From an uncultured Ruminococcus sp. (GTDB lineage Bacteria; Bacillota; Clostridia; Oscillospirales; Ruminococcaceae), in contig NZ_CAMKRR010000004.1 of the NCBI RefSeq assembly GCF_946415235.1, positions 48,781 through 112,780 on the forward strand: a DNA stretch of 64,000 nt. The letters are read 5' to 3'. The position numbers were made by a program, and so were the translations under genes. Of the stretch, positions 16,752 through 25,067 are shown in pieces (position 1 is the first letter of the stretch; each line of letters begins with the position of its first letter). The notes under the pieces are model-generated. The model saw only the letters and a program-made list of their open reading frames with translations, did not search any database and was not told the DNA's origin.

Positions 16752-16757
16752 TATAAT
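16752..16757 (+). promoter_or_regulatory. Extended -10 promoter of the MATE gene
   Basis: TATAAT at 16752-16757 preceded by TG at 16749-16750. The corresponding -35 (TGTTAT, 16729-16734) is poor. It leaves a leader of about 100 bases. Confidence 0.5.
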
Positions 16758-16791
16758 ATTCTTGTGTATTAGAGAATAACTGTTGCAGACA

Positions 16792-16855
16792 TACCGAGTG
16801 CCTGCAGCGGTAAGCAGGCTGTTTGGCTTGCTTCGTTTGTTTACAGGGGGTAAAC
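16792..16855 (+). promoter_or_regulatory. Structured leader with competing stems before the MATE gene
   Basis: TACCG (16792-16796) can pair with CGGTA (16808-16812), while GCCTGC (16800-16805) can pair with GCAGGC (16814-16819). The two interlock and are probably alternative folds. Then GTTTAC / GTAAAC (16839-16844, 16850-16855) forms a hairpin whose loop is AGGGG, the core of the ribosome binding site. The layout suits ligand- or stress-controlled translation but matches no riboswitch class I know. Confidence 0.4.
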
Positions 16856-16862
16856 ATAATTA

Positions 16863-18203
16863 ATGGACAGAAAACCAATACGTAATGATTTTTTCAGGTA
16901 CATATTGGCAAATGTCACCAGCTCTGTAGGCGTATCTATCTATATACTGATAGATACGTTCTTTATTTCTAAGGGAATGGGGTCGGAAGGTCTTGCAGCA
17001 CTGAACCTCGCCCTGCCTGTGTTCAATTTTATGAACGGCTTCGGGCTTATGCTCGGAATGGGCGGAGGCAGCAAGTTCTCAATGATGTATTGCAGGACCG
17101 AGAGAGAAGAGACTGACAGAATTTTCTCAAACGCGTTCATGACAACGCTGCTCATTGCAGCCGTGTTTGAGATATCGGGGATATTTTTCTCGCGGCAGAT
17201 AACACATCTCCTCGGCGCCGACGCTGCCGTTTTTGAGATGTCACACAGCTATCTGCACAGGATACTGCTGTTTTCACCTGCTTTCCTTTTCAATAACCTG
17301 CTTGCCTGCTTTATGCGTAATGACTGCGCTCCTAAGCTTGCAATGCTGGGGATACTGAGCGGCAGCCTTGTCAATGTGGTGCTTGACTACATCTTTATTT
17401 TCAGAATGGATATGGGAATGGACGGCGCAGCACTTGCTACGTGTATCGCTCCGTTCGTAAGTATGGGGATAATGAGCATACATATCCTTACAGGCTGGAA
17501 CGCTTTCAGTCTGCGGATATCATGTCCCTCACCAAAGCTCATACGCGAGATAGTCTCACTGGGACTTCACTCCTTCTTTACGGAGATATCAGGCGGAGTT
17601 GTGATACTTGTATTCAACTTCGTAATATACCGTCTGCTCGGCAATACAGGCATTGCCGCATACGGCGTTATCGCAAATATAGGCATAGTCTTCACGGCTA
17701 TATACGTAGGTATCTCAAGCGGTGTACAGCCGCTGATGTGCAGATACCACGGCAGAAAAAACGATGCCGCCATACGCTATCTTTTAAAGCTTTCCGTAGT
17801 GACCGCACTGATATTCTCGGCAGCAGCCTACGCTCTGCTTTTCATACAGGCATCACCCGTAGTAAGACTGTTCAACAGCAGCAGCGACAAGACACTGCAG
17901 TCCATAGCAGAACATGGTCTGAGGCTGTATTTCCTGTTCATGCCGTTCATGGGCATAAACACCATACTGTCTGTGTACTTCTCATCCAACGAAAAGCCTC
18001 ACACAGCGCAGATGATATCGCTCCTGAGAGGTACTCTCCTCGTCATACCGCTTGCATTCCTTTCATACTGCCTCGGCAGCATAAACTGCATATGGCTGAC
18101 AATACCGATATCGGAGCTCATTACCGCCGCAGCAGGCGGTGCGATATTTGCTTTCGACCTGAGAAGGATCCTTTCGGAAGACTTAAAACTTGCATACAGA
18201 TAA
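16863..18203 (+). CDS. MATE family multidrug/metabolite exporter
   Basis: 446 residues, normal for MATE (about 440-460), with twelve predicted helices. The N-terminal repeat has IYILIDTFFISKGMGSEGLAALNLALPVF (about 26-54, shown in part: IDTFFISKGMG), and the second repeat begins with the equivalent helix near 230. The family exports drugs or cationic metabolites using Na+ or H+. The ligand is unknown. The gene is preceded by a structured leader, which suggests that expression responds to something inside the cell. Confidence 0.92.
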   Translation: MDRKPIRNDFFRYILANVTSSVGVSIYILIDTFFISKGMGSEGLAALNLALPVFNFMNGFGLMLGMGGGSKFSMMYCRTEREETDRIFSNAFMTTLLIAAVFEISGIFFSRQITHLLGADAAVFEMSHSYLHRILLFSPAFLFNNLLACFMRNDCAPKLAMLGILSGSLVNVVLDYIFIFRMDMGMDGAALATCIAPFVSMGIMSIHILTGWNAFSLRISCPSPKLIREIVSLGLHSFFTEISGGVVILVFNFVIYRLLGNTGIAAYGVIANIGIVFTAIYVGISSGVQPLMCRYHGRKNDAAIRYLLKLSVVTALIFSAAAYALLFIQASPVVRLFNSSSDKTLQSIAEHGLRLYFLFMPFMGINTILSVYFSSNEKPHTAQMISLLRGTLLVIPLAFLSYCLGSINCIWLTIPISELITAAAGGAIFAFDLRRILSEDLKLAYR

Positions 18204-18204
18204 A

Positions 18205-18240
18205 AAAGCCGTTTGGTAATTCATATACCAGACGGCTTTT
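18205..18240. terminator. Bidirectional terminator between MATE and the oxidase-like gene
   Basis: AAAAGCCGTTTGGTA pairs with TACCAGACGGCTTTT with one mismatch. A-tract upstream and T-tract downstream serve both convergent genes. Confidence 0.85.
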
Positions 18241-18244
18241 CATT

Positions 18245-18640
18245 TTAAAGTATTTTTTCGGGTTCGCCTACAGGCGGTATTATAAGCGCAGTTGCGTCCT
18301 CGAGGTGGAACAGCTTCATATTAAGGCCTGTTTTCTCGTTGTATATCTCCTTGAGGAGAGGACTGGTCGCATACATTGCCTCCGTATACCTCGGATCGTC
18401 GTCAAATACGATCTTTCCCGTATAGCGGAGCCAAACTCCGTCGGGCTTGCAGGCGACTATCTCGCAGAGAGGGTTCGCAAGCATCTGTCTGTAAACAGCC
18501 TTGAAGTCGCCTACTGCAAATATCACCTTTCCGTCCATCTCGATGTGAGAACCGAAGGGTCTTACCTTAGGCTGTGCTCCGTCGTTTGTGGCAATGAAAA
18601 ACATACCTGCTTCCGTAAGGAAATCGTTTAGTTTGCTCAT
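18245..18640 (-). CDS. Pyridoxamine 5'-phosphate oxidase-like FMN-binding protein
   Basis: 131 residues, the size of small PNPOx-like split-barrel proteins. Typical features are FFIATNDGAQPKVRPFGSH near 14-32, GKVIFAVGDFKAVYRQMLANP near 37-57, and WLRYTGKIVF. Such proteins bind FMN or F420; this one could reduce a small molecule or serve as a flavin store. It follows cysK by 42 bases with a GGAGG ribosome binding site. The substrate cannot be told. Confidence 0.85.
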   Translation of the reverse strand: MSKLNDFLTEAGMFFIATNDGAQPKVRPFGSHIEMDGKVIFAVGDFKAVYRQMLANPLCEIVACKPDGVWLRYTGKIVFDDDPRYTEAMYATSPLLKEIYNEKTGLNMKLFHLEDATALIIPPVGEPEKIL

Positions 18641-18682
18641 GATAAATATACCTCCTTATATTATCGCCTTGCGGCGTTTGTA

Positions 18683-19612
18683 TCAGTCCTCAAAAAGCGG
18701 CGTCGAGAAATATCTCTCCGCAGTGTCGGGGAGTATCGTTACCACGGTCTTGCCCTCGCCCAGCTTTTCGGCAAGCTTAAGTGCCGCAGCAACATTCGTT
18801 CCGCTTGATATACCGCACATTATGCCTTCCTTTGAAGCAAGGTCCTTGGCGGTCTGTATAGCTTCCTCATCGGTAACTATATATATATCGTCGTATATGT
18901 TCTGATTGAGTATATCGGGGATTATTCCGTCACCAATGCCCATCTGCAGGTGAGTTCCTATATCTCCGCCTGCCAGTATGGCAGCGTTTTCGGGTTCTAC
19001 CGCCCATATCACCATATCCGGATACTGTGCCTTGAGAGCCTCGCCGATGCCTGTGATAGTACCGCCTGTTCCTATTCCCGAACAGAAGCCGTCTATCTTT
19101 ACTGCGGTCTGCTCCAGTATCTCCAAAGCCGTGTGGAATTTGTGAGCGCCTATATTGTTCACGTTTGCAAACTGCTGCGGAACGAATACATTTTCGTCCT
19201 CCTCTGCCATTTTCAGAGCTGTGTCAAGGCACTCCTGTATGCACTTGCCGATATCTCCGTCGTCGTGTATAAGCATTACCTCTGCGCCGTAGTGATTAAC
19301 AAGCTTGCGGCGCTCCTCGCTGACGGAATCGGGCATGATGATTATAGTTCTGTAGCCCTTGACAGCTCCCACAAGGGCAAGACCTATGCCCTGATTGCCG
19401 CTCGTAGGCTCTACGATTATCGTTCCCTCGTGTATCTTGCCTTCCATTTCCGCATGGCGTATCATGTTGTAGGCTGTGCGGGTCTTTATGGAACCGCCTA
19501 CGTTGAGTCCCTCGAACTTTACGAGGACGTCTGCGCTTCCCTTTTTGTTCATTCGGTTCAGCTTTATCATCGGAGTATGTCCGATAGCCTCCAGAACGTT
19601 GTTGTATATCAT
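18683..19612 (-). CDS. cysK: Cysteine synthase (O-acetylserine sulfhydrylase)
   Basis: 309 residues, normal length. Forms cysteine from O-acetylserine and sulfide. The PLP lysine lies in GGSIKTRTAYNMI (about 35-47). The substrate loop PTSGNQGIGLALVG (about 69-82) and the phosphate loop GIGTGGTITGIG (about 178-189) are intact. RBS AAAGGAG is ten bases from the ATG. With metA and metK in the same window, sulfur amino-acid synthesis is well represented. Confidence 0.95.
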   Translation of the reverse strand: MIYNNVLEAIGHTPMIKLNRMNKKGSADVLVKFEGLNVGGSIKTRTAYNMIRHAEMEGKIHEGTIIVEPTSGNQGIGLALVGAVKGYRTIIIMPDSVSEERRKLVNHYGAEVMLIHDDGDIGKCIQECLDTALKMAEEDENVFVPQQFANVNNIGAHKFHTALEILEQTAVKIDGFCSGIGTGGTITGIGEALKAQYPDMVIWAVEPENAAILAGGDIGTHLQMGIGDGIIPDILNQNIYDDIYIVTDEEAIQTAKDLASKEGIMCGISSGTNVAAALKLAEKLGEGKTVVTILPDTAERYFSTPLFED

Positions 19613-19690
19613 TGGTCAATAACTCCTTTATGAGTTGAAAATTATAAACAGCTATTTTACGGTTCTTCCGCTTTGTCAGTCATCGTTCAT

Positions 19691-19966
19691 TTAATAATGA
19701 ACGACCTTGTTTTCGTCCCATTTCTCTGTCTTTTCAATATCCCATAATTCTTCGTAGTTCTTGAAATTGTCGGGGAGCAGAAAAACGGAAGTCTTTTCGT
19801 ACTTCGCATTGTCCAGAAGTACACGCCACCTGACTATCTTATACGTCAGAGCCGTATACATACGTGTGCCGCCGTCCTTGTATGTTCCTGTAGGTACAGG
19901 TACGAACAGAACAAGAAGAATACAGACTAATATCACTGAAATGATGGTTTTAGTCTTCTTTTTCAC
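19691..19966 (-). CDS. Small membrane-anchored protein, unknown function
   Basis: 91 residues from a GTG start after AAGGAGGAG. One N-terminal helix (about 6-24, VILVCILLVLFVPVPTG), then an outside domain with conserved-looking YTALTYKIVRWRVLL. The pattern VPVPTGTYKDGGTR-YTALTYKIV is familiar from unnamed clostridial proteins. It begins 21 bases after metG and is probably co-transcribed. A small palindrome (19684-19703) overlaps its stop codon. Confidence 0.7.
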   Translation of the reverse strand: MKKKTKTIISVILVCILLVLFVPVPTGTYKDGGTRMYTALTYKIVRWRVLLDNAKYEKTSVFLLPDNFKNYEELWDIEKTEKWDENKVVHY

Positions 19967-19987
19967 AGCCTCTCCTCCTTAAACAGC

Positions 19988-21997
19988 TCACTCCTCGGCA
20001 GAAGCGAACTGGCTCTCGTGACGGGTGAAGAAGTCCGTTCTCGGAGGCAGGAATTTCAGCTTGTGGTTCTCACCTGTGAAGTATGTAAGCGGCTCAAGGA
20101 TAGTATCCCATGACCATAGCCTCTCGTCAGCATCAAGGTACTCACGGAGCTTCTCAGTACCGAAGGGAGCCATCGGGTGCAGGAGCACACCTGCTATCCT
20201 TATCATGTAGAACAGATTGGCAAGAGCCTGCTTTAAAGCCTCCTTGTCGGGATACTCGCCGTTAAGCGCCTTTGCCATATACTTGCTTCCGTTGCGGATA
20301 TAGCTGTCAAGTACATAGGTACACTGATGGAATGCAAACTTTGACATATGCCTCTCATACTCAAGGACTGCCTTCTTAGCGTCCTCAAGGAATTTCTCCT
20401 CGGGAGCGTTGTCCGGCATAACGCCGTCAAGCTCCTTCTGAGCTGTATAGAAAGCCGTTCTTATCATGCGGTTGTATACGTTTGAGAGAAGCAGTCCGTC
20501 CTTTACTACAGGATCGGCATCCTCGGGCTTTGCGTCGGGATTATAGGGCTTGGGCATAAAGCTTACGGAGCGCTGTCCCAGACCGAGACCCAGCCAGTGC
20601 ATACGGAGCTGCTCGGGAGTATAGTGATTGAGCAGATCATCAGCCATAGGCGGCTTTACCGCACCCGAGCTTGAAGCCTTCTTATCAAGGAAAAGGATAT
20701 GGTGATTAGCCACGATAACAGGAAGCTGCAGCTCTCCGTCCGCAGGGGAAGCGGTCTTTTCATTGCTCTCCTGCTGTGCCATCCACATTGCAGGCTCGGC
20801 AATGCCATAGAAGTAGATATTGTCCTGTCCGATAAACTGATATACAGTAGCGTCCTTGCTGCACCAGTAGTCCTTCCATTCTTCCTTGTCATGACCTATG
20901 CTTTCAAGGTAAGTCTCCGTAAACGATATAGGAGCCCACAGTGACTCAGGCCATACCCATACTGTAAGACCGTCCACGCCCTCCATAACAGGTGCAGGGA
21001 CTCCCCATTCGATATTGCCCGTAAGACGGAAAGGAACAAGTGTCTTTCCTGTTCTGTAGCGTATGCCGTTCTGAGTGAGTATGCGGCAGGCTTCATCGCA
21101 GTCCGAAAGCTTGCTGAACTCGATAGTAAAGGAGGGCTTTTTAGGCTCTTCTATGTAGTTATGCTCAGGCATGGAGGCTTTCAGCTCCATGTACTTTTCC
21201 TCGAACTCACGCTTTATGTAGATAACCGGGTTCTTGAGGAACTCGTCAATAGTTTTCCATACAACGGGACGGATATCCTTGCGCTTTTTCAGCTCTTCCA
21301 CCCAGTCCTTCATGAGCTGCTCATAGTCGCGGAGCTTGAAATACCAGTTGGTAACAGGCTTCATTGTGGGAGTCTCGCCTGTGAGGGTACTTATGGGGTT
21401 TATAAGGTTCTCGGGCATATACTGATGTCCCATGTCGCACTCGTCTGCGTAGCCTTTTTCGGAGGTACAGCCGTCTACGGGACATTTTCCTATTACCTGT
21501 CTGCCGTTTATGAATACTCCCGCTTTCTCGTCAAAGAACTGCATCGTAGTCCTCTGTTCGAGCTGTCCCTTCTTATGGAGAGAGCTGATGAAGCGGTCTG
21601 TGACAGAAGCGTGTATCTCCTTGGAGCGGCCGAGACCCGAAGCTGCAAAGAGATTTGGAGCTATACCGTAAGCTGCAAGAGTTTCCTTCTGCTTATTGTG
21701 ATTTTTCTGTACGAAATCCTCAAGAGAGCCTTCAAATTCGCCGTTCTTGACCTTTACTCTCCAGCCCTCTGCGATAGGAGAGCCGTAGCAGTCCGTGCCG
21801 CTGACGAAGATAACATTTTCCTTGCCGATGCGGTCTCTCAGGAAACGTGCATAGGTATCCGCAAATACCAGCATACCGCCCACATGGCCGAAATGGAGCT
21901 CCTTGTTGCCGTATGGCATACCGCCTGTAACCACAGCCCTTTTCGGGAACACCGGACGTGGTATCTCAAAATTTTTCTTTTCTTTATTGTCTGACAT
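19988..21997 (-). CDS. metG: Methionyl-tRNA synthetase-type class I ligase
   Basis: 669 residues. The nucleotide-binding fold begins near 18 with VVTGGMPYGNKELHFGHVGG, where HFGH stands for HIGH. A Cys/His zinc knuckle lies near 174-192 (CPVDGC then CDMGH). WVWPESLWAPISF and FIGQDNIYFYG mark the MetRS core. The KMSKS loop is unusual: FLDKKASSSGAVKPP. The C-terminal helical anticodon domain is present (about 520-650); no C-terminal EMAP tRNA-binding domain is seen. It follows gltX by 130 bases containing a repeat element. Confidence 0.85.
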   Translation of the reverse strand: MSDNKEKKNFEIPRPVFPKRAVVTGGMPYGNKELHFGHVGGMLVFADTYARFLRDRIGKENVIFVSGTDCYGSPIAEGWRVKVKNGEFEGSLEDFVQKNHNKQKETLAAYGIAPNLFAASGLGRSKEIHASVTDRFISSLHKKGQLEQRTTMQFFDEKAGVFINGRQVIGKCPVDGCTSEKGYADECDMGHQYMPENLINPISTLTGETPTMKPVTNWYFKLRDYEQLMKDWVEELKKRKDIRPVVWKTIDEFLKNPVIYIKREFEEKYMELKASMPEHNYIEEPKKPSFTIEFSKLSDCDEACRILTQNGIRYRTGKTLVPFRLTGNIEWGVPAPVMEGVDGLTVWVWPESLWAPISFTETYLESIGHDKEEWKDYWCSKDATVYQFIGQDNIYFYGIAEPAMWMAQQESNEKTASPADGELQLPVIVANHHILFLDKKASSSGAVKPPMADDLLNHYTPEQLRMHWLGLGLGQRSVSFMPKPYNPDAKPEDADPVVKDGLLLSNVYNRMIRTAFYTAQKELDGVMPDNAPEEKFLEDAKKAVLEYERHMSKFAFHQCTYVLDSYIRNGSKYMAKALNGEYPDKEALKQALANLFYMIRIAGVLLHPMAPFGTEKLREYLDADERLWSWDTILEPLTYFTGENHKLKFLPPRTDFFTRHESQFASAEE

Positions 21998-22015
21998 CTT
22001 TATTACCTCTTTTTA

Positions 22016-22130
22016 TAATTCATAATCTAAGAATTCATAACTCATAATTGTGGTGTCCGCTATTGCGGACTGATTTGAATATTTTCAGACGATCATTAAT
22101 TATGCATTATGCATTATGAATTATGCATTA
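22016..22130. repeat. AT-rich inverted-repeat element between gltX and metG
   Basis: Both ends consist of iterated ATAATTC / TTATGCA-type motifs that are loosely complementary (22016-22050 and 22097-22130). They surround a perfect hairpin GTCCGC-TATT-GCGGAC (22054-22069). The right end includes the gltX stop codon. The element resembles non-coding palindromic spacers or MITEs; similar words recur at 24973. Confidence 0.5.
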
Positions 22131-23762
22131 AGCAAAGGCTTCCAGCCTTCTGCGTGTTATCTCCTCGCCGAGAACATGGCTCACTTCCCATATATCGGGA
22201 GCGTTTGCGTGTCCTGTGAGGGCTATGCGAAGCATATTCGTGATATGGACTATGCTTCCCCTGAACTGCTCGGGGTTCTTCTTGTAGTCCTTGGGCTTTA
22301 CTGCAAAGCCCATTTCCTCTGTGATAGCCTTTACCTTGTCGAACCATACCGCACTGTCGTCGCTGTGGTCGTATGATGCAAGATATCTTCCGAAGAAGTC
22401 CTTCACTGTTGCCTCATCGCACTCCTCGGGCATATCGTCCGTAACTCTGAAGGTCTCGTCATAGTAGAAGCTCATGAAGTCGCAGGCCTGCTTCCATGTT
22501 TCGATGTCACGTCTCGGCTTTGCACCGCCTCTGCCGACATTGAGAGCTGCAAGCGTCCGCTCGGGGTACTTATTTATGAGTGCGGCGAAATCACTGTTGT
22601 ACTCGCTGCACCATTCAAGCCAGCCGTCGCGTACCTGCTCGGCAGTCATGCGGCATATTACATTCTTGGATATATCCCTCATCTTGTCCAGGTCTACAAG
22701 GGCACCGGAAACCGACATCTTCTCCAGTGTATAGGGGAACTCGTGATAGTCTGCCTCGGGATTGGCTATGCGCCATTCCTCATAATTGGAATTGAGCAGA
22801 GTAAGCAGGAACTCCCATACAGCGTCCTTGCTGATACCCTCCTGCTGATAGTATGCCAGCGCAAGCTCGGGGTCCTTTCTCTTTGAGAGCTTTCTCTTGC
22901 TCTCGCCGTCCATTTTCATGAGAGTTGCCGTGTGGCAGTATACAGGCTGCTTCCAGCCGAGTGTATTGAAGAGCTCTACGTGCATGGGCAGTGAGGATAT
23001 CCACTCCTCGCCTCGTATAACGTGAGTTGAGCGCATGAAGTGGTCGTCGATGACGTGTGCGAAGTGATAAGTCGGGATACCGTCGCTCTTAAGGAGTACG
23101 AAATCCATATTATTCCTCGGCATTTCAAGCTTTCCGCGGATAGCGTCCTCAACGGCGATAATCTCGCCTGTCTCCTGACCTCTGAAACGGAGCACCCACT
23201 CCCTGCCTGCTTCTATATTTGACTTTATCTCGTCAAGGCTGAGGTCGCGGCACTTTGCGTACTTACCGTAAACTCCGGGATTTTCCTTATTTGCGGTCTG
23301 CTGCTCGCGGACAGCTTCTATCTCCTCGGCTGTCATGAAGCAGGGGTAAGCAAGTCCCCTTTCCGTAAGGAGCTTTGCAAATACATGATATATCTCCTTA
23401 CGCTGTCTCTGACGGTAAGGACCGTAGCTTCCGTTGTCGCCCTCTGCGGTAGCTCCCTCGTCAAAGTGAACGCCGAAATAGTCCATAGCGTTGATGACTG
23501 TCTCAACAGCGCCCTCCACCTCACGCTTATTGTCGGTATCCTCTATTCTCAGGTAAAATACGCCCTGTGACTGGTGAGCTATACGCTCTCCGATGATAGC
23601 GTTGTAGAGGTTTCCGAGATGAACGAAGCCCGTGGGACTTGGTCCTATACGTGTGACATTGGCTCCTGCGGGGAGCTGTCTTTCGGGGAAACGCGCCTCA
23701 ATATCCTCGGGAGTTTCCTTTACATCGGGGAAAAGGTAATCTGCAAGTGCTTTATAGTCCAT
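22128..23762 (-). CDS. gltX: Glutamyl-tRNA synthetase
   Basis: 544 residues. Class I signature RIGPSPTGFVHLGN (about 38-51) with HLGN as the HIGH box, YLRIEDTDNKR, and KRKLSKRKDPE as the KMSKS loop. The C-terminal helical anticodon-binding part is present (about 340-540). Charges tRNA-Glu, and often tRNA-Gln in Firmicutes that use an amidotransferase. Its own promoter lies 55 bases upstream, with no T-box in the short leader. metG follows downstream. Confidence 0.95.
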   Translation of the reverse strand: MDYKALADYLFPDVKETPEDIEARFPERQLPAGANVTRIGPSPTGFVHLGNLYNAIIGERIAHQSQGVFYLRIEDTDNKREVEGAVETVINAMDYFGVHFDEGATAEGDNGSYGPYRQRQRKEIYHVFAKLLTERGLAYPCFMTAEEIEAVREQQTANKENPGVYGKYAKCRDLSLDEIKSNIEAGREWVLRFRGQETGEIIAVEDAIRGKLEMPRNNMDFVLLKSDGIPTYHFAHVIDDHFMRSTHVIRGEEWISSLPMHVELFNTLGWKQPVYCHTATLMKMDGESKRKLSKRKDPELALAYYQQEGISKDAVWEFLLTLLNSNYEEWRIANPEADYHEFPYTLEKMSVSGALVDLDKMRDISKNVICRMTAEQVRDGWLEWCSEYNSDFAALINKYPERTLAALNVGRGGAKPRRDIETWKQACDFMSFYYDETFRVTDDMPEECDEATVKDFFGRYLASYDHSDDSAVWFDKVKAITEEMGFAVKPKDYKKNPEQFRGSIVHITNMLRIALTGHANAPDIWEVSHVLGEEITRRRLEAFA

Positions 23763-23816
23763 ATTATCAATCCTTTATATGTTCTCCGTCCGTCTGCTGA
23801 CAGACACATTTAATTT

Positions 23817-23845
23817 ATTATATCACATTATTATTATAAAGTCAA
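23817..23845 (-). promoter_or_regulatory. Promoter of gltX
   Basis: Minus strand TTGACT (23845-23840), 17-base spacer, TATAAT (23822-23817). The leader is about 50 bases, too short for a T-box. Confidence 0.75.
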
Positions 23846-23925
23846 ATATAAGACTGCACAGAACGGCGGCCATGCATTTAACATCTTTCCCTCAGGCATC
23901 GGCCTGTAAAAAGGCATAAGAAAAG

Positions 23926-23946
23926 CTCCCCTCATTATGAGGGGAG
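23926..23946 (-). terminator. Terminator of the Cys-rich peptide gene
   Basis: CTCCCCTCA-TTA-TGAGGGGAG, 9-base perfect stem followed on the minus strand by CTTTTCTT. Confidence 0.85.
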
Positions 23947-23978
23947 TTGTTAAAAAATGCGATTATTCTTCTAAAAAA

Positions 23979-24221
23979 TCATAAGCATTTGCATACTGGA
24001 GAACCGCAGTTATTGCAGTTACCAATCTTATACCAACAACCACACTGATAAATATAAGTTACATTATGCCAACCACAATTGTGACTGCAATACTGAGGAG
24101 GCACACCTGCATCTGCTTTAAGTGAATTGTCTGTCTTGGTAATAGCTGTACCGGCACCGAGAAGAGTGAAAGCCATTGCGACTGCTGAAATCTTTTTGAT
24201 TACGTTTTTCATTTGTTTCAT
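23979..24221 (-). CDS. Secreted cysteine-rich small peptide
   Basis: 80 residues. A signal peptide is clear: basic MKQMKNVIKK, hydrophobic AVAMAFTLLGAGTA, and likely cleavage near KADA. The mature part of about 40 residues holds eight cysteines in the spacing C-x3-C-x10-C-x-C-x5-C-x2-C-x4-C-x-C, with many Gly, Asn and Tyr. This could be a disulfide knot, zinc-binding peptide, or bacteriocin-like product; no family is recognised. The first ATG is only two bases from AAAGGA, so translation may begin at Met4. Strong promoter and terminator flank it as a single gene. Confidence 0.75.
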   Translation of the reverse strand: MKQMKNVIKKISAVAMAFTLLGAGTAITKTDNSLKADAGVPPQYCSHNCGWHNVTYIYQCGCWYKIGNCNNCGSPVCKCL

Positions 24222-24263
24222 ATCCTTTATTAAATATTTAAAGTCGGCCGTCTTTATGTGTTT

Positions 24264-24292
24264 ATTATATAACTAAATATGCATATTGTCAA
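24264..24292 (-). promoter_or_regulatory. Strong promoter of the Cys-rich peptide gene
   Basis: Minus strand TTGACA (24292-24287), exactly 17 bases, TATAAT (24269-24264); both boxes match consensus perfectly. The leader is about 36 bases. The region beyond it to 24444 is AT-rich and shows nothing else. Confidence 0.85.
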
Positions 24293-24444
24293 CACAATAA
24301 ATGTAAATTCAACAAACTTTTACCCATAAGTGGATTTTTTGACCATTTATGTATAATATTTTTCATTTTGTGTTTGATTTCTTTTACTATCTTACAAATA
24401 CAATTTAATTACATCATTTTTGACTGTGAGCTTCACGCCCAAAT

Positions 24445-24966
24445 TCACGCTTTATCCTCAAGGAAACGCACAAGCATATTCCATGTGGTGCAGTCCACTG
24501 TACCGCTGTCATCTATCCCGCAGCAGCTCTGAAAGGCTCTCACAGCTCTTACCGAGGCTTCATCAAACTCGCCGCTGACAGCTACCTTCGGCATATTATC
24601 GTACCACGCCGCAGCTTTCATAAGCATAGCCTGCAATATATATACCAGCTCTCCGCTGTCGCCCTGACACACCCTGAAGCTCCTTGAGGGGAAAACATGA
24701 TAAGCCGCAGGAGCTCCGTCAAGATAATCACGGTATATGGCAGCTATCCTGTCCCATGTAGCGGTATCGGTCTCGCCTGTGTCGGGAAGCCCGTATGCGC
24801 GTTGAAAGGCTTTCACCGCCTGTACCGTGGAACTGTCATACACTCCGTCGGGAAGCACCTGCGGTATCCGCCTGTCAAAAAGGGATATACCGTAAAGATA
24901 GGTCTGAAGCTCCCTGATATGTTCTTTTTTCTGCTGATCTGTATATGGCACAAAAAACAACTCCAT
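24445..24966 (-). CDS. Protein with two peptidoglycan-binding domains
   Basis: 173 residues with no signal peptide. Two PG_binding_1 repeats are visible. The first is around 15-75 (LQTYLYGI... DGVYDSSTVQAVKAFQRAYGL), the second around 100-165 (YILQAMLM... GEFDEASVRAVRAFQSCCGI); each ends in DxxTW. The repeats match those of the larger gene upstream. It is separated from that gene by about 100 bases holding a short tandem repeat. A role in spore or cell-wall assembly is inferred from domains only. Confidence 0.75.
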   Translation of the reverse strand: MELFFVPYTDQQKKEHIRELQTYLYGISLFDRRIPQVLPDGVYDSSTVQAVKAFQRAYGLPDTGETDTATWDRIAAIYRDYLDGAPAAYHVFPSRSFRVCQGDSGELVYILQAMLMKAAAWYDNMPKVAVSGEFDEASVRAVRAFQSCCGIDDSGTVDCTTWNMLVRFLEDKA

Positions 24967-24972
24967 TCTGTT

Positions 24973-25012
24973 TAATGCGTAATTCGTAATGCGTAATTCG
25001 TAATGCGTAATT
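24973..25012. repeat. 14-base tandem repeat
   Basis: TAATGCGTAATTCG occurs at 24973-24986 and 24987-25000, and its first 12 bases again at 25001-25012. A related inverted word AATTAAGAATTACGG follows at about 25019-25033. Words are similar to those of the element at 22016-22130. Confidence 0.7.
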
Positions 25013-25067
25013 TTGTCAATTAAGAATTACGGAAACATGAAATTTTATTTCCAATAGACGGCGTTCC

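Noticed and set aside
17441-18631. 396-codon plus-strand frame overlapping the MATE gene
   Set aside because: Runs in another frame through the MATE exporter and the convergent gene; rich in Arg, His and Ser as expected for a shadow frame.
21161-21994. 277-codon plus-strand frame inside metG
   Set aside because: Antisense to a certain synthetase; composition (Leu, Val and Tyr rich) is that of a shadow frame.
23763-23817. T-box or other amino-acid sensing leader for gltX
   Set aside because: The transcript leader is only about 50 bases and lacks T-box motifs.
24973-25012. CRISPR array
   Set aside because: The 14-base units are directly adjacent without spacers, and no cas genes are in the window.
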